From NCBI GenBank assembly GCA_949128115.1, contig OX421964.1:32976177-33040176 (forward strand): a DNA stretch of 64,000 bases, written 5' to 3'. Made by a program: the position numbers and the translations under genes. Below the pieces are notes generated by a model. It had not been told where the DNA came from and did no database searches. It saw only the letters and a list, made by a program, of their open reading frames with translations. The stretch comes from Anaspis maculata. Taxonomy: Eukaryota; Arthropoda; Insecta; Coleoptera; Scraptiidae. This document shows positions 31,801 through 41,250 of this stretch, in pieces. Numbering within the stretch: the first letter of the stretch is position 1; each line of letters starts with the position of its first letter.

Positions 31801-34398
31801 TGGATGAGCTCTACGACTTATATCAGTATAAAAAGGATCACAATTTGCGTTCCCGAAAAAACAATTTTTTTGTGTGAGCACTTAATGCGAATCTCTGTTT
31901 CTAGGTGACAACTTAGTGTTTGGGGTAAGTTTTAACCCCCGGGAAACCTAGTGCGAGTTGATTTTCTTGCATGAAATTGTTGCTCTGGATGAGCTCTACG
32001 ACTTATATCAGTATAAAAAGGATCACAATTTGCGTTCCCGAAAAAACAATTTTTTTGTGTGAGCACTTTATGCGAATCTCTGTTTCTAGGTGACAACTTA
32101 GTGTTTGGGGTAAGTTTTAACCCCCGGGAAACCTAGTGCGAGTTGATTTTCTTGCATGAAATTGTTGCTCTGGATGAGCTCTACGACTTATATCAGTATA
32201 AAAAGGATCACAATTTGCGTTCCCGAAAAAACAATTTTTTTGTGTGAGCACTTTATGCGAATCTCTGTTTCTAGGTGACAACTTAGTGTTTGGGGTGAGT
32301 TTTAACCCCCGGGAAACCTAGTGCGAGTTGATTTTCTTGCATGAAATTGTTGCTCTGGATGAGCTCTACGACTTATATCAGTATAAAAAGGATCACAATT
32401 TGCGTTCCCGAAAAAACAATTTTTTTGTGTGAGCACTTTATGCGAATCTCTGTTTCTAGGTGACAACTTAGTGTTTGGGGTGAGTTTTAACCCCCGGGAA
32501 ACCTAGTGCGAGTTGATTTTCTTGCATGAAATTGTTGCTCTGGATGAGCTCTTCGACTTATATCAGTATAAAAAGGATCACAATTTGCGTTCCCGAAAAA
32601 ACAATTTTTTTGTGTGGGCACTTTATGCGAATCTCTGTTCCTAGGTGACAACTTAGTGTTTGGGGTGAGTTTTAACCCCCGGGAAACCTGGTGCGAGTTG
32701 ATTTTCTTGCATGAAATTGTTGCTCTGGATGAGCTCTACGACTTATATCAGTATAAAAAGGATCACAATTTGCGTTCCCGAAAAAACAATTTTTTTGTGT
32801 GGGCACTTCATGCGAATCTCCGTTTCTAGGTGACAACTTAGTGTTTGGGGTGAGTTTTAACCCCCGGGAAACCTAGTGCGAGTTGCTTTTCTTGCATGAA
32901 ATTGTTGCTCTGGATGAGCTCTACGACTTATATCAGTATAAAAAGGATCACAATTTGCGTTCCCGAAAAAACAATTTTTTTGTGTGAGCACTTTATGCGA
33001 ATCTCTGTTTCTAGGTGACAACTTAGTGTTTGGGGTGAGTTTCAACCCCCGGGAAACCTAGTGCGAGTTGATTTTCTTGCATGAAATTGTTGCTCTGGAT
33101 GAGCTCTACAACTTACGTTTATATAAAAGTGATCACAATTTGCGTTCCCGAAGAAATGATTGCTGAATTAATATTTCGATTGTCGAGATGATTCAAATAA
33201 TTAAGAAAAGATAAATTAAGTTTAGTTATTTCGATTGATGAGTTTGTGTGAAAGCACAAACGGGTGCCATAATCTTGCCATGCTTTATTGAGGTTTTCTA
33301 CTTTTCTTTATGCCGAATACATCAACTAGAGGCATGCACGTATGAATCTTGATCTGTGGTGCGCCACTGGGCGTTCGGCAATCTTCGGTAAAATTTCTGC
33401 TATCTCAAGTTTGCTGTCTTCACACCGGTTTCAACAGCTATATTCAGAATGAAATTCTAGCACAGTGTCAAATTTGTAATTTATATCTTAAAAATTGTAT
33501 AAAATTGTTCTTTCGTGTTTTTTGGAGTAGGAGGGTAGGTAAAAAACAGTGCAATTAAATTTTTCGCAACGTTTCGCCGACTAATGACGGCTTCGCTAGG
33601 CGAATAATACGTATAAAAAATTGATAAATGTCAAAAATATGAGCCGTAGATAATTATTACCAAAAAACCCAAAAGAACAATGTTTATACAAAAAAATAAA
33701 GGATAGATAATCTACAACATTGAAAATTGAGGAAATTATTTCCGCTGTAAGTTTTTGCGCAGCCATCCCGGTATGCAGATGCACGATGCATACAAAGTTA
33801 GCGAATAATTCGAATCGAGACGCATCAGGAAGTTACCGATTAAGCTTAGGAAATATATTGCGACCTTGGCATTAGCTCACCATGTCTTTCTTCTGTCCGA
33901 CGCACTGCACCACGCACTGCAACATGAATCGTAAATCAATTTTCATCAGAAAGACCAGAACCTCGCTCACTTATCATACCGTCATGTCTCTTCTGTGTCT
34001 TTTCATTCGATCACAGTTGAAGGGATCGTGTTCGACTCCCACATCCGTAAGGGCGTGTTGAGACCTCACTTCTTTGAAACACTCCCTCCTGATTTTCTTG
34101 TCATCGTCGCGTCGTTTTTCAAAAGTCTCTTCGGCACAGCACAACGCTGGTTTCCATCTTTTTCTGCACTTATCGACGGCTTCTTCGTCGCGTCGGTGCC
34201 TGGGATGCGAAAAGGGGTCTTCAGTCAGTTCGTCCAAATCGTTTGCCAAATATCGGTCTGAAATTAATCAAGTATAAGTTGGTTTTTGACCGTGGTCAGT
34301 GTGCGAAATTTACTGAAAACGGAATCTTCAAAATTGTAGGCTTGAGCCAAAACCACAACAGTGAGCACAAGAGCACTGGTTGCGATAACTCGGTTCAT
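19501..34398 (-). CDS. Odorant-binding-protein-like secreted protein, 3 exons
   Basis: Exons 34398-34314, 34257-33980 and 19857-19501 join into 720 nt (239 residues). Intron 1 is 56 bp (GTAAAT...TTTCAG, phase 1). Intron 2 is 14.1 kb (GTATGA...TTTCAG, phase 0). Residues 1-20 are a signal peptide (MNRVIATSALVLTVVVLAQA). Cysteines lie at 59, 68, 69, 88, 110, 158, 182, 192, 201 and 212. C192-x8-C201 matches the C5-C6 spacing of the PBP/GOBP family, and the CC pair plus extra cysteines suggest an atypical Plus-C-like member. The tail has a run of prolines (PPPPSPPAF). The protein would be secreted and bind small hydrophobic ligands. Intron 2 contains the whole foldback element at 20753-33429. Splice phases agree and no stop interrupts the join, so the gene looks intact. 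Other secreted cysteine-rich roles are possible. Confidence 0.7.
19858..20743. other. Intron 2 of the OBP-like gene, left of the foldback
   Basis: No exon-like frame is needed here; the 134-codon plus-strand frame at 19927-20331 has no family motif. 'ctagaattttattctgaata' near 20390 is an inverted match to DNA just right of the foldback (33434-33460). Confidence 0.45.
20684..20733. repeat. 25-bp unit in two perfect tandem copies
   Basis: 'tatttaaaaaagttctgaag' plus 'aaaca' occurs at 20684-20708 and again at 20709-20733, just outside the left end of the foldback element. Confidence 0.85.
20744..20752. repeat. 9-bp target-site duplication, left (TTCAACAGC)
   Basis: TTCAACAGC directly precedes the element end ACCGGTGTGAAG and recurs directly after the opposite end at 33430-33438. 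A 9-bp duplication is typical of Drosophila FB elements and of Mutator-like (MULE) elements. Confidence 0.88.
20753..21072. repeat. Left unique tip of the foldback
   Basis: 320 bp with a near-identical inverted copy at about 33111-33429. Shared landmarks: 'caaacttgagatagcagaa', 'gcccagtggcgcaccacaga', 'gcatggcaagattatggcac' and the diverged first satellite unit 'cacttttatataaacgtaag'. Such tips are where a transposase would bind. Confidence 0.85.
21073..24060 (+). repeat. 185-bp satellite array, left arm (~16 units)
   Basis: Successive 'agagctcatccagagcaaca' starts fall at 21073, 21258, 21441, 21626, 21811, 21996 and 22181, spacing 183-185 bp. Units include 'actaggtttcccgggggtta', 'aagttgtcacctagaaac' and 'cgggaacgcaaattgtgatc'. 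Variants such as 'cgctaaaagtgcc' and 'ttcttgggggtt' near the inner end also occur, inverted, in the right arm. Confidence 0.95.
24061..33110 (-). repeat. 185-bp satellite array, right arm (~49 units, inverted)
   Basis: The same 185-bp unit read in reverse complement. The switch point is 24061-24067, where 'tttcatgcaa' gives way to 'tttcaatttttttgtgtgag'. Units are highly similar. Occasional variants include a 12-bp internal duplication ('atcacaatttgcg' doubled) at 27371 and 30344. Short frames reported inside (32614-32829, 32857-33045) are read-through of the satellite, not genes. Confidence 0.95.
26000..31950. repeat. Higher-order tandem duplication, 2,973-bp period
   Basis: Five rare variants recur exactly 2,973 bp apart: 'ttgcatgaatttgttg' 26021/28994, 'gagtgggcac' 26481/29454, the 12-bp doubling 27371/30344, 'gtaagcactt' 28531/31504 and 'tttggggtaa' 28761/31734. 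That is 16 monomers plus 12-13 bases. One monomer is lost and one gained inside the second copy (28203/30991 differ by 2,788). A smaller 1,110-bp (6-unit) repeat links 24781/25891 and 24871/25981. Confidence 0.85.
33111..33429. repeat. Right unique tip of the foldback
   Basis: Inverted copy of 20753-21072, with only scattered substitutions and ending GCTGTCTTCACACCGGT. Confidence 0.85.
33430..33438. repeat. 9-bp target-site duplication, right (TTCAACAGC)
   Basis: Matches 20744-20752 and abuts the foldback end. Confidence 0.88.
33439..33979. other. Intron 2 of the OBP-like gene, right of the foldback
   Basis: The intron donor is at 33979-33978 on the minus strand. The small frames at 33349-33558 (which begins in the foldback tip) and 33596-33784 show no family motif and are treated as chance. 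Confidence 0.45.
33980..34257 (-). CDS. OBP-like gene exon 2
   Basis: The acceptor TTAATTTCAG precedes 34257 and the donor ACG|GTATGA follows 33980. It encodes residues 29-121, including C59, C68, C69, C88 and C110, and is strongly charged (many R, K, D, E). The 278-nt length completes the phase-1 codon from exon 1 and ends in phase 0. Confidence 0.75.
34314..34398 (-). CDS. OBP-like gene exon 1 (signal peptide)
   Basis: The ATG at 34398 opens a frame with one basic residue, a 15-residue hydrophobic core and an AQA-type cleavage site, followed by YNFEDSVF. It ends at A|GTAAAT, a strong donor. It was too short to stand out as an ORF and was found by working back from exon 2. Confidence 0.72.
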
Positions 34399-34409
34399 CT
34401 TTTCGCCGC

Positions 34410-34445
34410 ACTGTTGGATGGACCGTCAAACGTTGTAATTTTATA
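34410..34445 (-). promoter_or_regulatory. Core promoter of the OBP-like gene (TATA + Inr)
   Basis: On the minus strand TATAAAA lies at 34445-34439, and an ACAGTG initiator-like sequence places A+1 near 34412, about 33 bases downstream. The implied 5' UTR is only about 13 bases before the ATG at 34398. The spacing is right for a TATA/Inr pair, though not tested. Confidence 0.45.
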
Positions 34446-35134
34446 GTGGTTCAAATTGCGGATCATCACGTGGTAAACTAATGCCTATAAGCTCTACGTT
34501 TTATTTCTACCTAACTGAAAATACTACTTGGAGGTGTTTTTTTGTGTGTGGTGGAGGCGTCACTTGACTATTAGTTTAGTGTTTAGTTTTGCAGTGAACT
34601 TCACGCGTTTGCACATCGTGCAAGTCATTTGATTTGTTTTGCTGTGACAATATAGCAAAATAACTTATAATAATATAGGTAATTACAGTGTTGGATACGT
34701 ACCACAGGAAATGTTGAGTATTGCGGGGAATCCTTGTTAGCGAAAATGAGCTGGAATTATATGAAATTGTAAAAAACGATAAAAAAGCTTTTGTCTAATT
34801 TTTTTATCGCTCCACCTCAACTACTTTTATATAATACCAATTTTCCTTTTATTATTGAATGGTGCAACTACTCTGATGAGACCAAGAACATTTAATACAT
34901 GTAATACAATAAATGAATAAATAAAAATGTAGCTACAATACCTGCCCAAGAAAATGGCTGTGAACATAAATAAATTCTTGTTACTTACAAGGTGAATTCC
35001 AAAGCCGGTAAAATGGTTAAACCCATAATGACGCCAGGATTGAGAGAGATAAATATTTGGCTTCCTTCGACCTGTGGGTTAATCATATACCTATAAAATA
35101 ACTATACCGCGTACGTCCCCTGATTTATGCCACC
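34446..35134. other. Upstream region of the OBP-like gene, no other gene seen
   Basis: AT-rich, with no ORF over 60 codons of interest. Any distal regulatory DNA of the minus-strand gene would lie here, but I see no specific site beyond the core promoter. Confidence 0.35.
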
Positions 35135-37475
35135 GAACTTGACCCCAACATGATAAGCAGGAGCCTCGTTATGCGCAAGCGCCAACTCAATTGAAATCCA
35201 AGTTGGCGAGCATAATTTTCTGCGCTGTTTCTGCCTTGGCGAAGTACAAACGAACGAACCGCTCTTGGCGCTGTATGACATTTCCTATCGCCAGTGACAT
35301 TTGTCAAATTTGTAGGTTAGGCTGTGCTTTTTCCAAACAAATTCCTTCTAAAAACTGAAAAACTAAAAGTAGTAAAAGTAGCAAAGACGCAGTGAAGCAC
35401 ACAGAAGAGCCCACGTCCAGCTGTCGTGGTGTGACGTGCTTGAATAAACAAGCAAACATCCAAAAGGTTTGTTTTCAACCAGTACAAAGTGCACCTTCCA
35501 TATAATGTATCGATTTTAGGGCCTCATGCTTTTAAAATCGATAAGGACCGAAACAGATTATACATACTGCAACGCATGACAAGAGGATTCATCAACTGCC
35601 CTGTATTCGGGTACCACAAGTTGGTTTATTTCGAAACAGTCTTGTTCAGCGTGTCTGACATTGTGCCAAAGCCAAATCAGTGAATGATTGGAGTTTGTTT
35701 TCGTTTCCTGGAGCGAGGTCGGTACCAATGAATGTAGTTCAATACTTAGAAATAGAATGCCCAAATGATAATGGCTCTTATCTGTTGTTCATTTTAGAGA
35801 TTTACGGAGATAATTTACAACGGAAGCTTTTGAAGAAAGCACAGAGCCTGTAAGGAACTACGTGGAACGTGGTTAATATGGAACTATGAACGAAATGAAC
35901 TGCTTGTGATTCAGAGGAAAAATACCTTCTTACTAGAGCCATCACTTATTTTAACAAGAAAAAAACACTAGCAGAGGGTTCCAAAAATTGTGAACATAAT
36001 TATTCCTCGTGTACCTAATTTAGGAATGGTGTGTTGAAAGTAATCCATGTCATAGTTTCAAAATTCAGTACAGTGATACTTCTTTATTATATATCATAAG
36101 AAATGATGTAGTATACAGCTGTAAAATATGAATACAATCATGTTTCTATTGCTATTATTATCATTTTATTATACAGAGTGAATCCGTATCATGATTGACT
36201 TTACATAGACCAAAGGCAGATAGCGGTCTTCTAGGGAAGTCAGGATCCACAAGAGAATTTTTTTTGTCCATTGCTCACCATCACCATGATGATAAATATA
36301 TGTGGCTTTGTGTGTTTGTTATGAAAGTTTGATTAGAGATATTTCTGAAAGGGTTAAAACATATTTTGTTGAAATTAATTTAGTAATATTCCTCTGTTTG
36401 GACTTGTCAAGTAACCATACTGATCGTGGGTTCCACTAAAATATTCAATTAGTTGATAGCCAATTCGAAATAGATCTCTTGATGGATTCTGGCCAAACAA
36501 TCAATGTAAATTCAGGTTTCACACTGGGTACTCAACGAAAGGGTTGTATACTTGCAATTGAACGTATTTTCCATAATGAATTACCAGCGTTGATCAGAAA
36601 AAATCCGTTTAAACTCGGTTCAGCTTAAACTGCTCAAATTTTTTGGTGGAATCCGTGGTAAGTGAATTAAAAGGGCCAATGTAGGAAAAAATGTGCCTCT
36701 GTGTTATTTGTTGAAAAAAACTTTTCTGACCGCTGTTCTGAAAAACTGTTATCTGGATCAAAAAGTCGATGAATAATGCTATAAGAAAAGTGTTCCGACA
36801 AAAAAATCGGAAGTAGAACTTTGGACCATATTTCAATTTTCGACCGGACATAATGCACAGGTTGTTCAATTGAATCATTCAATTTGTTCTGTGGCTTGAC
36901 TTGTTAGATAGAATTAGCGCTTGGTTAAAAGAAAAATTTCAGAGCCGGACTTTTTTTAGACCTTTCTGCCGAAAATGAATTTGAATTAATTCAGTCCTAC
37001 AATTCGTAGATTTTGTCCGGTCGAAAATTGAAATGAGGTCGAGTGGAGTTCGTGTCGCCTGGCCGTCAAGACGAAACCCGAATGCCATGAAACTTGAAAG
37101 GGGGCCGTGCGGTTTTAATGTGTAAACAGCGGTAAAATGTCTCCGCCGTCCCCCGAGTCGCATTTCCACGCATGACGGGTCAATTTTTCAAAACCAAATC
37201 AGCGAATGATTGGGGTTGGTTTGTTTTTGTTTTTTTTGGAGCATGGTGGGTAGGTACCCGATGAAAAATGTAGATGGTACTGAAAGATAGAATGAGCCAA
37301 GTCAGAATGGTTGTTGTCTGTTGTTCATTTTAGACAGCCTACGGAGATAATTCAAGATACAAAAGGAATGATCTGCTTGTGATTTAGATAGAAAATTCGT
37401 ACTTACTTGAGTTATCACTTATTGTAATCAGAAAAGCACTAGCAGGAGATATCCATAAATAGTGGACATCATTAT

Positions 37476-37804
37476 TGTCACGTCTATGGGAGCCGCTGTT
37501 GCTGACTCCCCTTAAACGGTGCTAGAAGGGCTGATCCTTCTAGCTTGGGGGGTAGTTTGGGGGCTGAGATGGTAAAGGCCACAGGCTCTGATACAGAATA
37601 CGTTTTATTCAATATAAATATAATCTAATAATCTACAGTAGGTACTTACTTAGACACACATTCATCCGATGGGGGCGAACCCCAGTTCGTACGCTTTCCC
37701 ACTTCGTGCACTCGTCGCGGTTGTTCATCGATTTCGTTATCGATTCACATATTCTTTGATGCGCTCCTAATTATAAGCGTTCCCTCTCTTCTTCACCCGT
37801 GACA
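37476..37804 (-). repeat. 3' LTR of the gypsy-type element
   Basis: 329 bp, TGTCACGTCTATGGG to ACCCGTGACA, preceded by the target copy TTAT (37472-37475). Nearly identical to 49518-49846. Confidence 0.85.
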
Positions 37805-37998
37805 TGCCCCGGGCCCTTAAGGCTGGCCTCCAGCCTCCACAAGGTCCGTCGGTGGCCTTTGTGACTTGAGACTAAGTGGTCATTTATCGTGACCGTATAC
37901 CCGAAGGGAACGGTTATAATTCCTTTCATGCACTCATTCATTCCTATAAAAGTTATGTTTTGCCTAAAGGGCCATGAAAGAAATGTTAAATATTTCAC
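37771..37998 (-). pseudogene. C-terminal retroelement ORF fragment running into the 3' LTR
   Basis: A minus-strand frame of 75 codons crosses from the interior into the LTR. Its last eleven or so residues (VTGEEERERL region) are encoded by the LTR. The visible text, including 'GIITVPFGYTVTINDHLV' and 'SSHKGHRRTLWRLEASLKG', looks protein-like. Downstream ORFs of gypsy-group elements (pol or env) commonly overlap the 3' LTR, so this is likely the surviving C-terminus of one. Which protein it came from cannot be told. Confidence 0.4.
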
Positions 37999-37999
37999 C

Positions 38000-39490
38000 T
38001 TAACTAAATGAATTTATACAATGCAAAAAAATATCGGTGTTTGTACGATTATCGCATGCTTGCGCGGTTGGAATGTTCGCGGTGTCGGTTTACCATTTAG
38101 GGATCTTGGTGTCGGGTGACGACTGTTGTCGGCACTTTCGTCTGTCTTATCACGTGGATTTTCGGCTCGGAAACATGTAAGTTTTTTTGTACACTTATTG
38201 TTCGGTTTTTCTACACACTGTCTTTTTGTAGGATCCCTCACGATGCACGGGTTTTTGGGCAGCTTCCGCCCTCCGTGCCTGCACAGTGGGGCGGGGGTGA
38301 TGTGTTACCTTCTTCTACCTTTGACGGTGGATTGTAAGTGAGTTCCTGGTTCCGTCTCTCTGCTCGGATGTTCCACAGCCGTTGTCAGCGATACAGCAAC
38401 ACGTCTTTAGCTTGCCAGCCACCCCCTTTGATGATAGCAACTACTCGATTCATTGCCTCGTAGGGGTGCGCTGTAGACAGCCCTCTTTGGTCCTTTGCCA
38501 CCCTCAGCATCTTTGGTGAGTAGCCGGTCTCGCTTTGGTGTCCTCTCCCGCTGGTTTTGCTTGTAGGCTACTTTTCTTCGCCTTGGTGTAGAGACTGGCT
38601 AACGCGCTGCTCTCGTCACGAATGTAGGGTCGCAGATTTGGCCAGTGGGCCTTCTGGTCTGCTCTCCCCGCGCTCTCGGAATGAAAGCTGCCGCTGCTCG
38701 TCTGCCCATGGGCAAAATTTTCGGCAGTAATCGGAGATCTGCAGGCATCTTCAATGGCCAAGCCGGGTGCTGGCTTTTCGTTTTTCTAAAACAACATTTT
38801 GTGTGGGTAGCGTGTCATGTGTTTACAATAATATAGGTACTTATGTAATAATAAAATCATCATTCAGCATTTTCTTTCGTTCTCTGCATGCATCAAATTT
38901 CACTTACTAATCTTACTATAGTAGTAAATCTTTTCCCATTATGAGTAATTCATTCATTTTAAGTGTCTATCCCAATATATTTTTTCCCTTTGAAATTAAT
39001 TTTCCAATAATATAAATAATATTTCCCAAATTTGAAACACTGTTTGTGTCTATGATTGAACATTGAAAAATTTGATTCCAGTGAGTAAAATCTGGATATT
39101 TGTTGAACTATTGAACTACCTATTTGGTTTGCACACACGTGTACTGGGTAGGTAGTTTAATATAGGAGTAGGGGTGATTTTTTTTTCCAAGTAGGGGAAA
39201 TTGGAAATTTGAATTTCCGATATTGCAGTGTGAATAAGGGTTTTTCGACAGTGCAATATCTGTTTGGCCCCATAAATGGGCTTATTTGGTTTTCATCTCA
39301 TTGACCGAATTTATTTGACTGACCCCAGATTGGGCAGTATCAACTTATATTCGAATTTTCGTGCGAAAAGGACACTATCGGGTTTGAGCGGATTTTGGGC
39401 CACGAGGGACCAGTTTTTTGCCGAATTTTGCCACTGCTTTCTCGATTGGTGGAAATCGATCATGTGATATGTATGAGTGTGTAATTTCTC
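38000..39490. other. Interior of the gypsy-type element, unassigned
   Basis: Short frames on both strands, none with a family motif. 38176-38231 has a GT...AG pair with a T-rich tract that could pass for a tiny intron, but no flanking frame supports it. 39150-39490 is T-rich. Confidence 0.3.
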
Positions 39491-41250
39491 ATATTCATGC
39501 AAATATCTGTACTGATTGCTTCTCTTCTTGATGATTTATGTGAAGCTGCTGACGTTATATCTGGGCCTCTTACGTACATCATAAATGAAGCCATCCTGAC
39601 CGGCAACTTTCCTGCAAAAATGAAAATTAGCAACGTGACACCAGTATTCAAAAAAGGAGACAAAAAGAACCTGTCAAATTACAGACCAATAGCAATCTTG
39701 CCGAATATATCGAAAATTTTTGAAAAACTTATCTACAACAGACTCAGCGACTTTCTTGAGAAATACAAGGTACTGACTGAGATGCAGAATGGATTCAGGA
39801 AAGGAAGATCAACGGTCAGAGCAGCATACATGGCATTAACGGAGATTCTGGATTCGATAAACCGGGGCGAACAGGCGACGGCTGCGTTTATTGACTTGTC
39901 TAAAGCTTTCGACTCCGTGTGCCACAAAAGGCTGCTACGAAAACTGGAAATGTATGGAATTAGGGGAGCTCCGCTGAGGTTATTTGAGTCTTACTTGGGA
40001 GACCGTGTACAGCGAATTAAAATATACGATACCCTGTCAGGAGAGGAACTGGTCTCAGATTCTAAAGGAATCAAAAGAGGAGTGCCCCAAGGCTCCATTT
40101 TGGGTCCACTGCTGTACATAATTTATACCAACGATCTGCCTGCTGTTGTACAACAAAAAGCGATTATGTACGCTGATGACACATCAATAATTTTTCACCG
40201 GAAAGACATACAGGACATGACGAGGGACATACAGCAGTCTTTTCTGACGCTTGAGGCCTGGTTTTCATCAAATGAGTTAAAGATGAACGCAGCAAAGACA
40301 AAATTGATGAAATTCTCACCAACTTACGACGAGACTACACCATGGAGGTTGGATCTGAATGGGGACATCTCCTTGACAGCGGAATCCTGCGTCGGGTTCC
40401 TTGGCCTTCATCTGGATCCTCGATTGAGCTGGAAGCATCACATATCGCAGTTAACATCACAGACATCGAAATTCTCCTACGCCCTGGGAGTCCTTGCGAG
40501 GGTGGTGTCCGTCGGGGCAGCTAGGACAGCGTATAATGCCTACGTTGCGTCGAGGATACGCTACGGTGTCATCTTCTGGGGTGATTCCATCAGGGTTGAG
40601 GATGTACTAAAAACACAAAAGCGGTGCCTTAGGAGAATTTTCAATTTGAGGCAAACCGATTCGTGTGTCCCGGTCTTCAAGGAGCAGGGCATACTCACTG
40701 TCATCGGTCTCTACGTGTTGGAATGCGTAACTTTTGTGAAGAAGAACTACGACCTTTTCAGTGACTACGAGCCGCATCATGAACATTTCACAAGGAGCGG
40801 CCGGAACCTATGCCATCCGAGGCCTCGACTAGAATTAGAAAAAAGAAATGTCACCTTCAACGCAATTAAATGTTACAATAAGATTCCCGGCTATATCAGA
40901 GACTTACCTACCAAGCAGATGAGAGTGATACTGGGAGAGTACCTGACTGGACGAGCACACTATACACTTGCACAATTTTTTAACGAAGAGATCTCCATGT
41001 AGCTTGTTTTTGATTCGTTTGTTTGTTTGCTTCTGCGGCATCGGTGTGTTTGTGTTTTTTTAGTTGTTTTTTGCTATTTTTAATCTTATCTGTTTGTAAT
41101 TGTTTTTTTTTTAATTCTGATCTGTTTGTTTATTTATTTATAGTATTTATTTACAATGCTTATGACATGTTCCATGGCGCAATGCTATTTATATACACCT
41201 CTCGTGTGTGTAAAGAAGGGAATAAATAAAGATGATGATGATGAAGATAA
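39480..41250 (+). mobile_element. 5'-truncated LINE with GAT-repeat 3' tail
   Basis: The coding part is followed by a ~220-bp T-rich 3' UTR and 'aataaataaagatgatgatg' (about 41220-41246). A short tandem tail rather than poly(A) is seen in CR1-like and some Jockey-like LINEs. The 5' boundary near 39480-39500 is inferred from where RT homology stops. No target duplication was identified. Confidence 0.7.
39497..41002 (+). CDS. Non-LTR retrotransposon reverse transcriptase (5'-truncated)
   Basis: 501 codons. RT motifs are in order: 'NYRPIAILPNISKIFEKLIY' at 61-80, FIDLSKAFDSV (motif A) at 131-141, GVPQGSILGPLL (motif B) at 195-206, YADD (motif C) at 225-228 and FLGLHLDPRLSW at 301-312. The remaining C-terminal ~180 residues are the usual LINE tail of the Jockey/CR1-like group. 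No endonuclease domain precedes it. The ORF opens within the finger domain, so the element is 5'-truncated, as is normal after incomplete target-primed reverse transcription. The frame is open and all RT motifs are present, so the copy is fairly young. It lies opposite to the surrounding gypsy-type element. The clade is not certain. Confidence 0.88.
   Translation: MQISVLIASLLDDLCEAADVISGPLTYIINEAILTGNFPAKMKISNVTPVFKKGDKKNLSNYRPIAILPNISKIFEKLIYNRLSDFLEKYKVLTEMQNGFRKGRSTVRAAYMALTEILDSINRGEQATAAFIDLSKAFDSVCHKRLLRKLEMYGIRGAPLRLFESYLGDRVQRIKIYDTLSGEELVSDSKGIKRGVPQGSILGPLLYIIYTNDLPAVVQQKAIMYADDTSIIFHRKDIQDMTRDIQQSFLTLEAWFSSNELKMNAAKTKLMKFSPTYDETTPWRLDLNGDISLTAESCVGFLGLHLDPRLSWKHHISQLTSQTSKFSYALGVLARVVSVGAARTAYNAYVASRIRYGVIFWGDSIRVEDVLKTQKRCLRRIFNLRQTDSCVPVFKEQGILTVIGLYVLECVTFVKKNYDLFSDYEPHHEHFTRSGRNLCHPRPRLELEKRNVTFNAIKCYNKIPGYIRDLPTKQMRVILGEYLTGRAHYTLAQFFNEEISM

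Larger units (their letters stand above)
20753..33429. mobile_element. Giant foldback element with satellite arms, 12.7 kb
   Basis: The ends ACCGGTGTGAAGACAGC and GCTGTCTTCACACCGGT are perfect inverted complements flanked by the 9-bp duplication TTCAACAGC. Each end has about 320 bp of unique tip, followed by a 185-bp tandem repeat. The array points one way from 21073 to 24060 and the opposite way from about 24067 to 33110, with almost no spacer. No transposase or other credible ORF lies inside, so it is non-autonomous. The plan (unique tip, tandem-repeat arm, inverted partner, 9-bp duplication) matches foldback (FB/Galileo-like) or long-TIR MULE elements. It lies wholly within intron 2 of the OBP-like gene. 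Confidence 0.87.

Noticed and set aside
32614..33045. Small ORFs inside the satellite (plus 32614-32829, minus 32857-33045)
   Set aside because: They are read-through of the repeat unit, arise only where a stop happens to be mutated, and are not present in neighbouring units.
21073..33110. CRISPR array or centromeric satellite
   Set aside because: The 185-bp unit has no repeat-spacer structure and the host is an insect. Unlike a plain centromeric satellite, the array lies inside matching inverted tips with a 9-bp target duplication.
35489..35683. Conserved ORF repeated at 53580-53774
   Set aside because: Identity comes from the high DNA identity of the inverted-repeat arms, not from protein conservation. 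No motif.
38116..38341. Possible tiny intron and two-frame ORF
   Set aside because: The GT...AG pair is present, but both frames stay open without splicing and neither shows a protein family.
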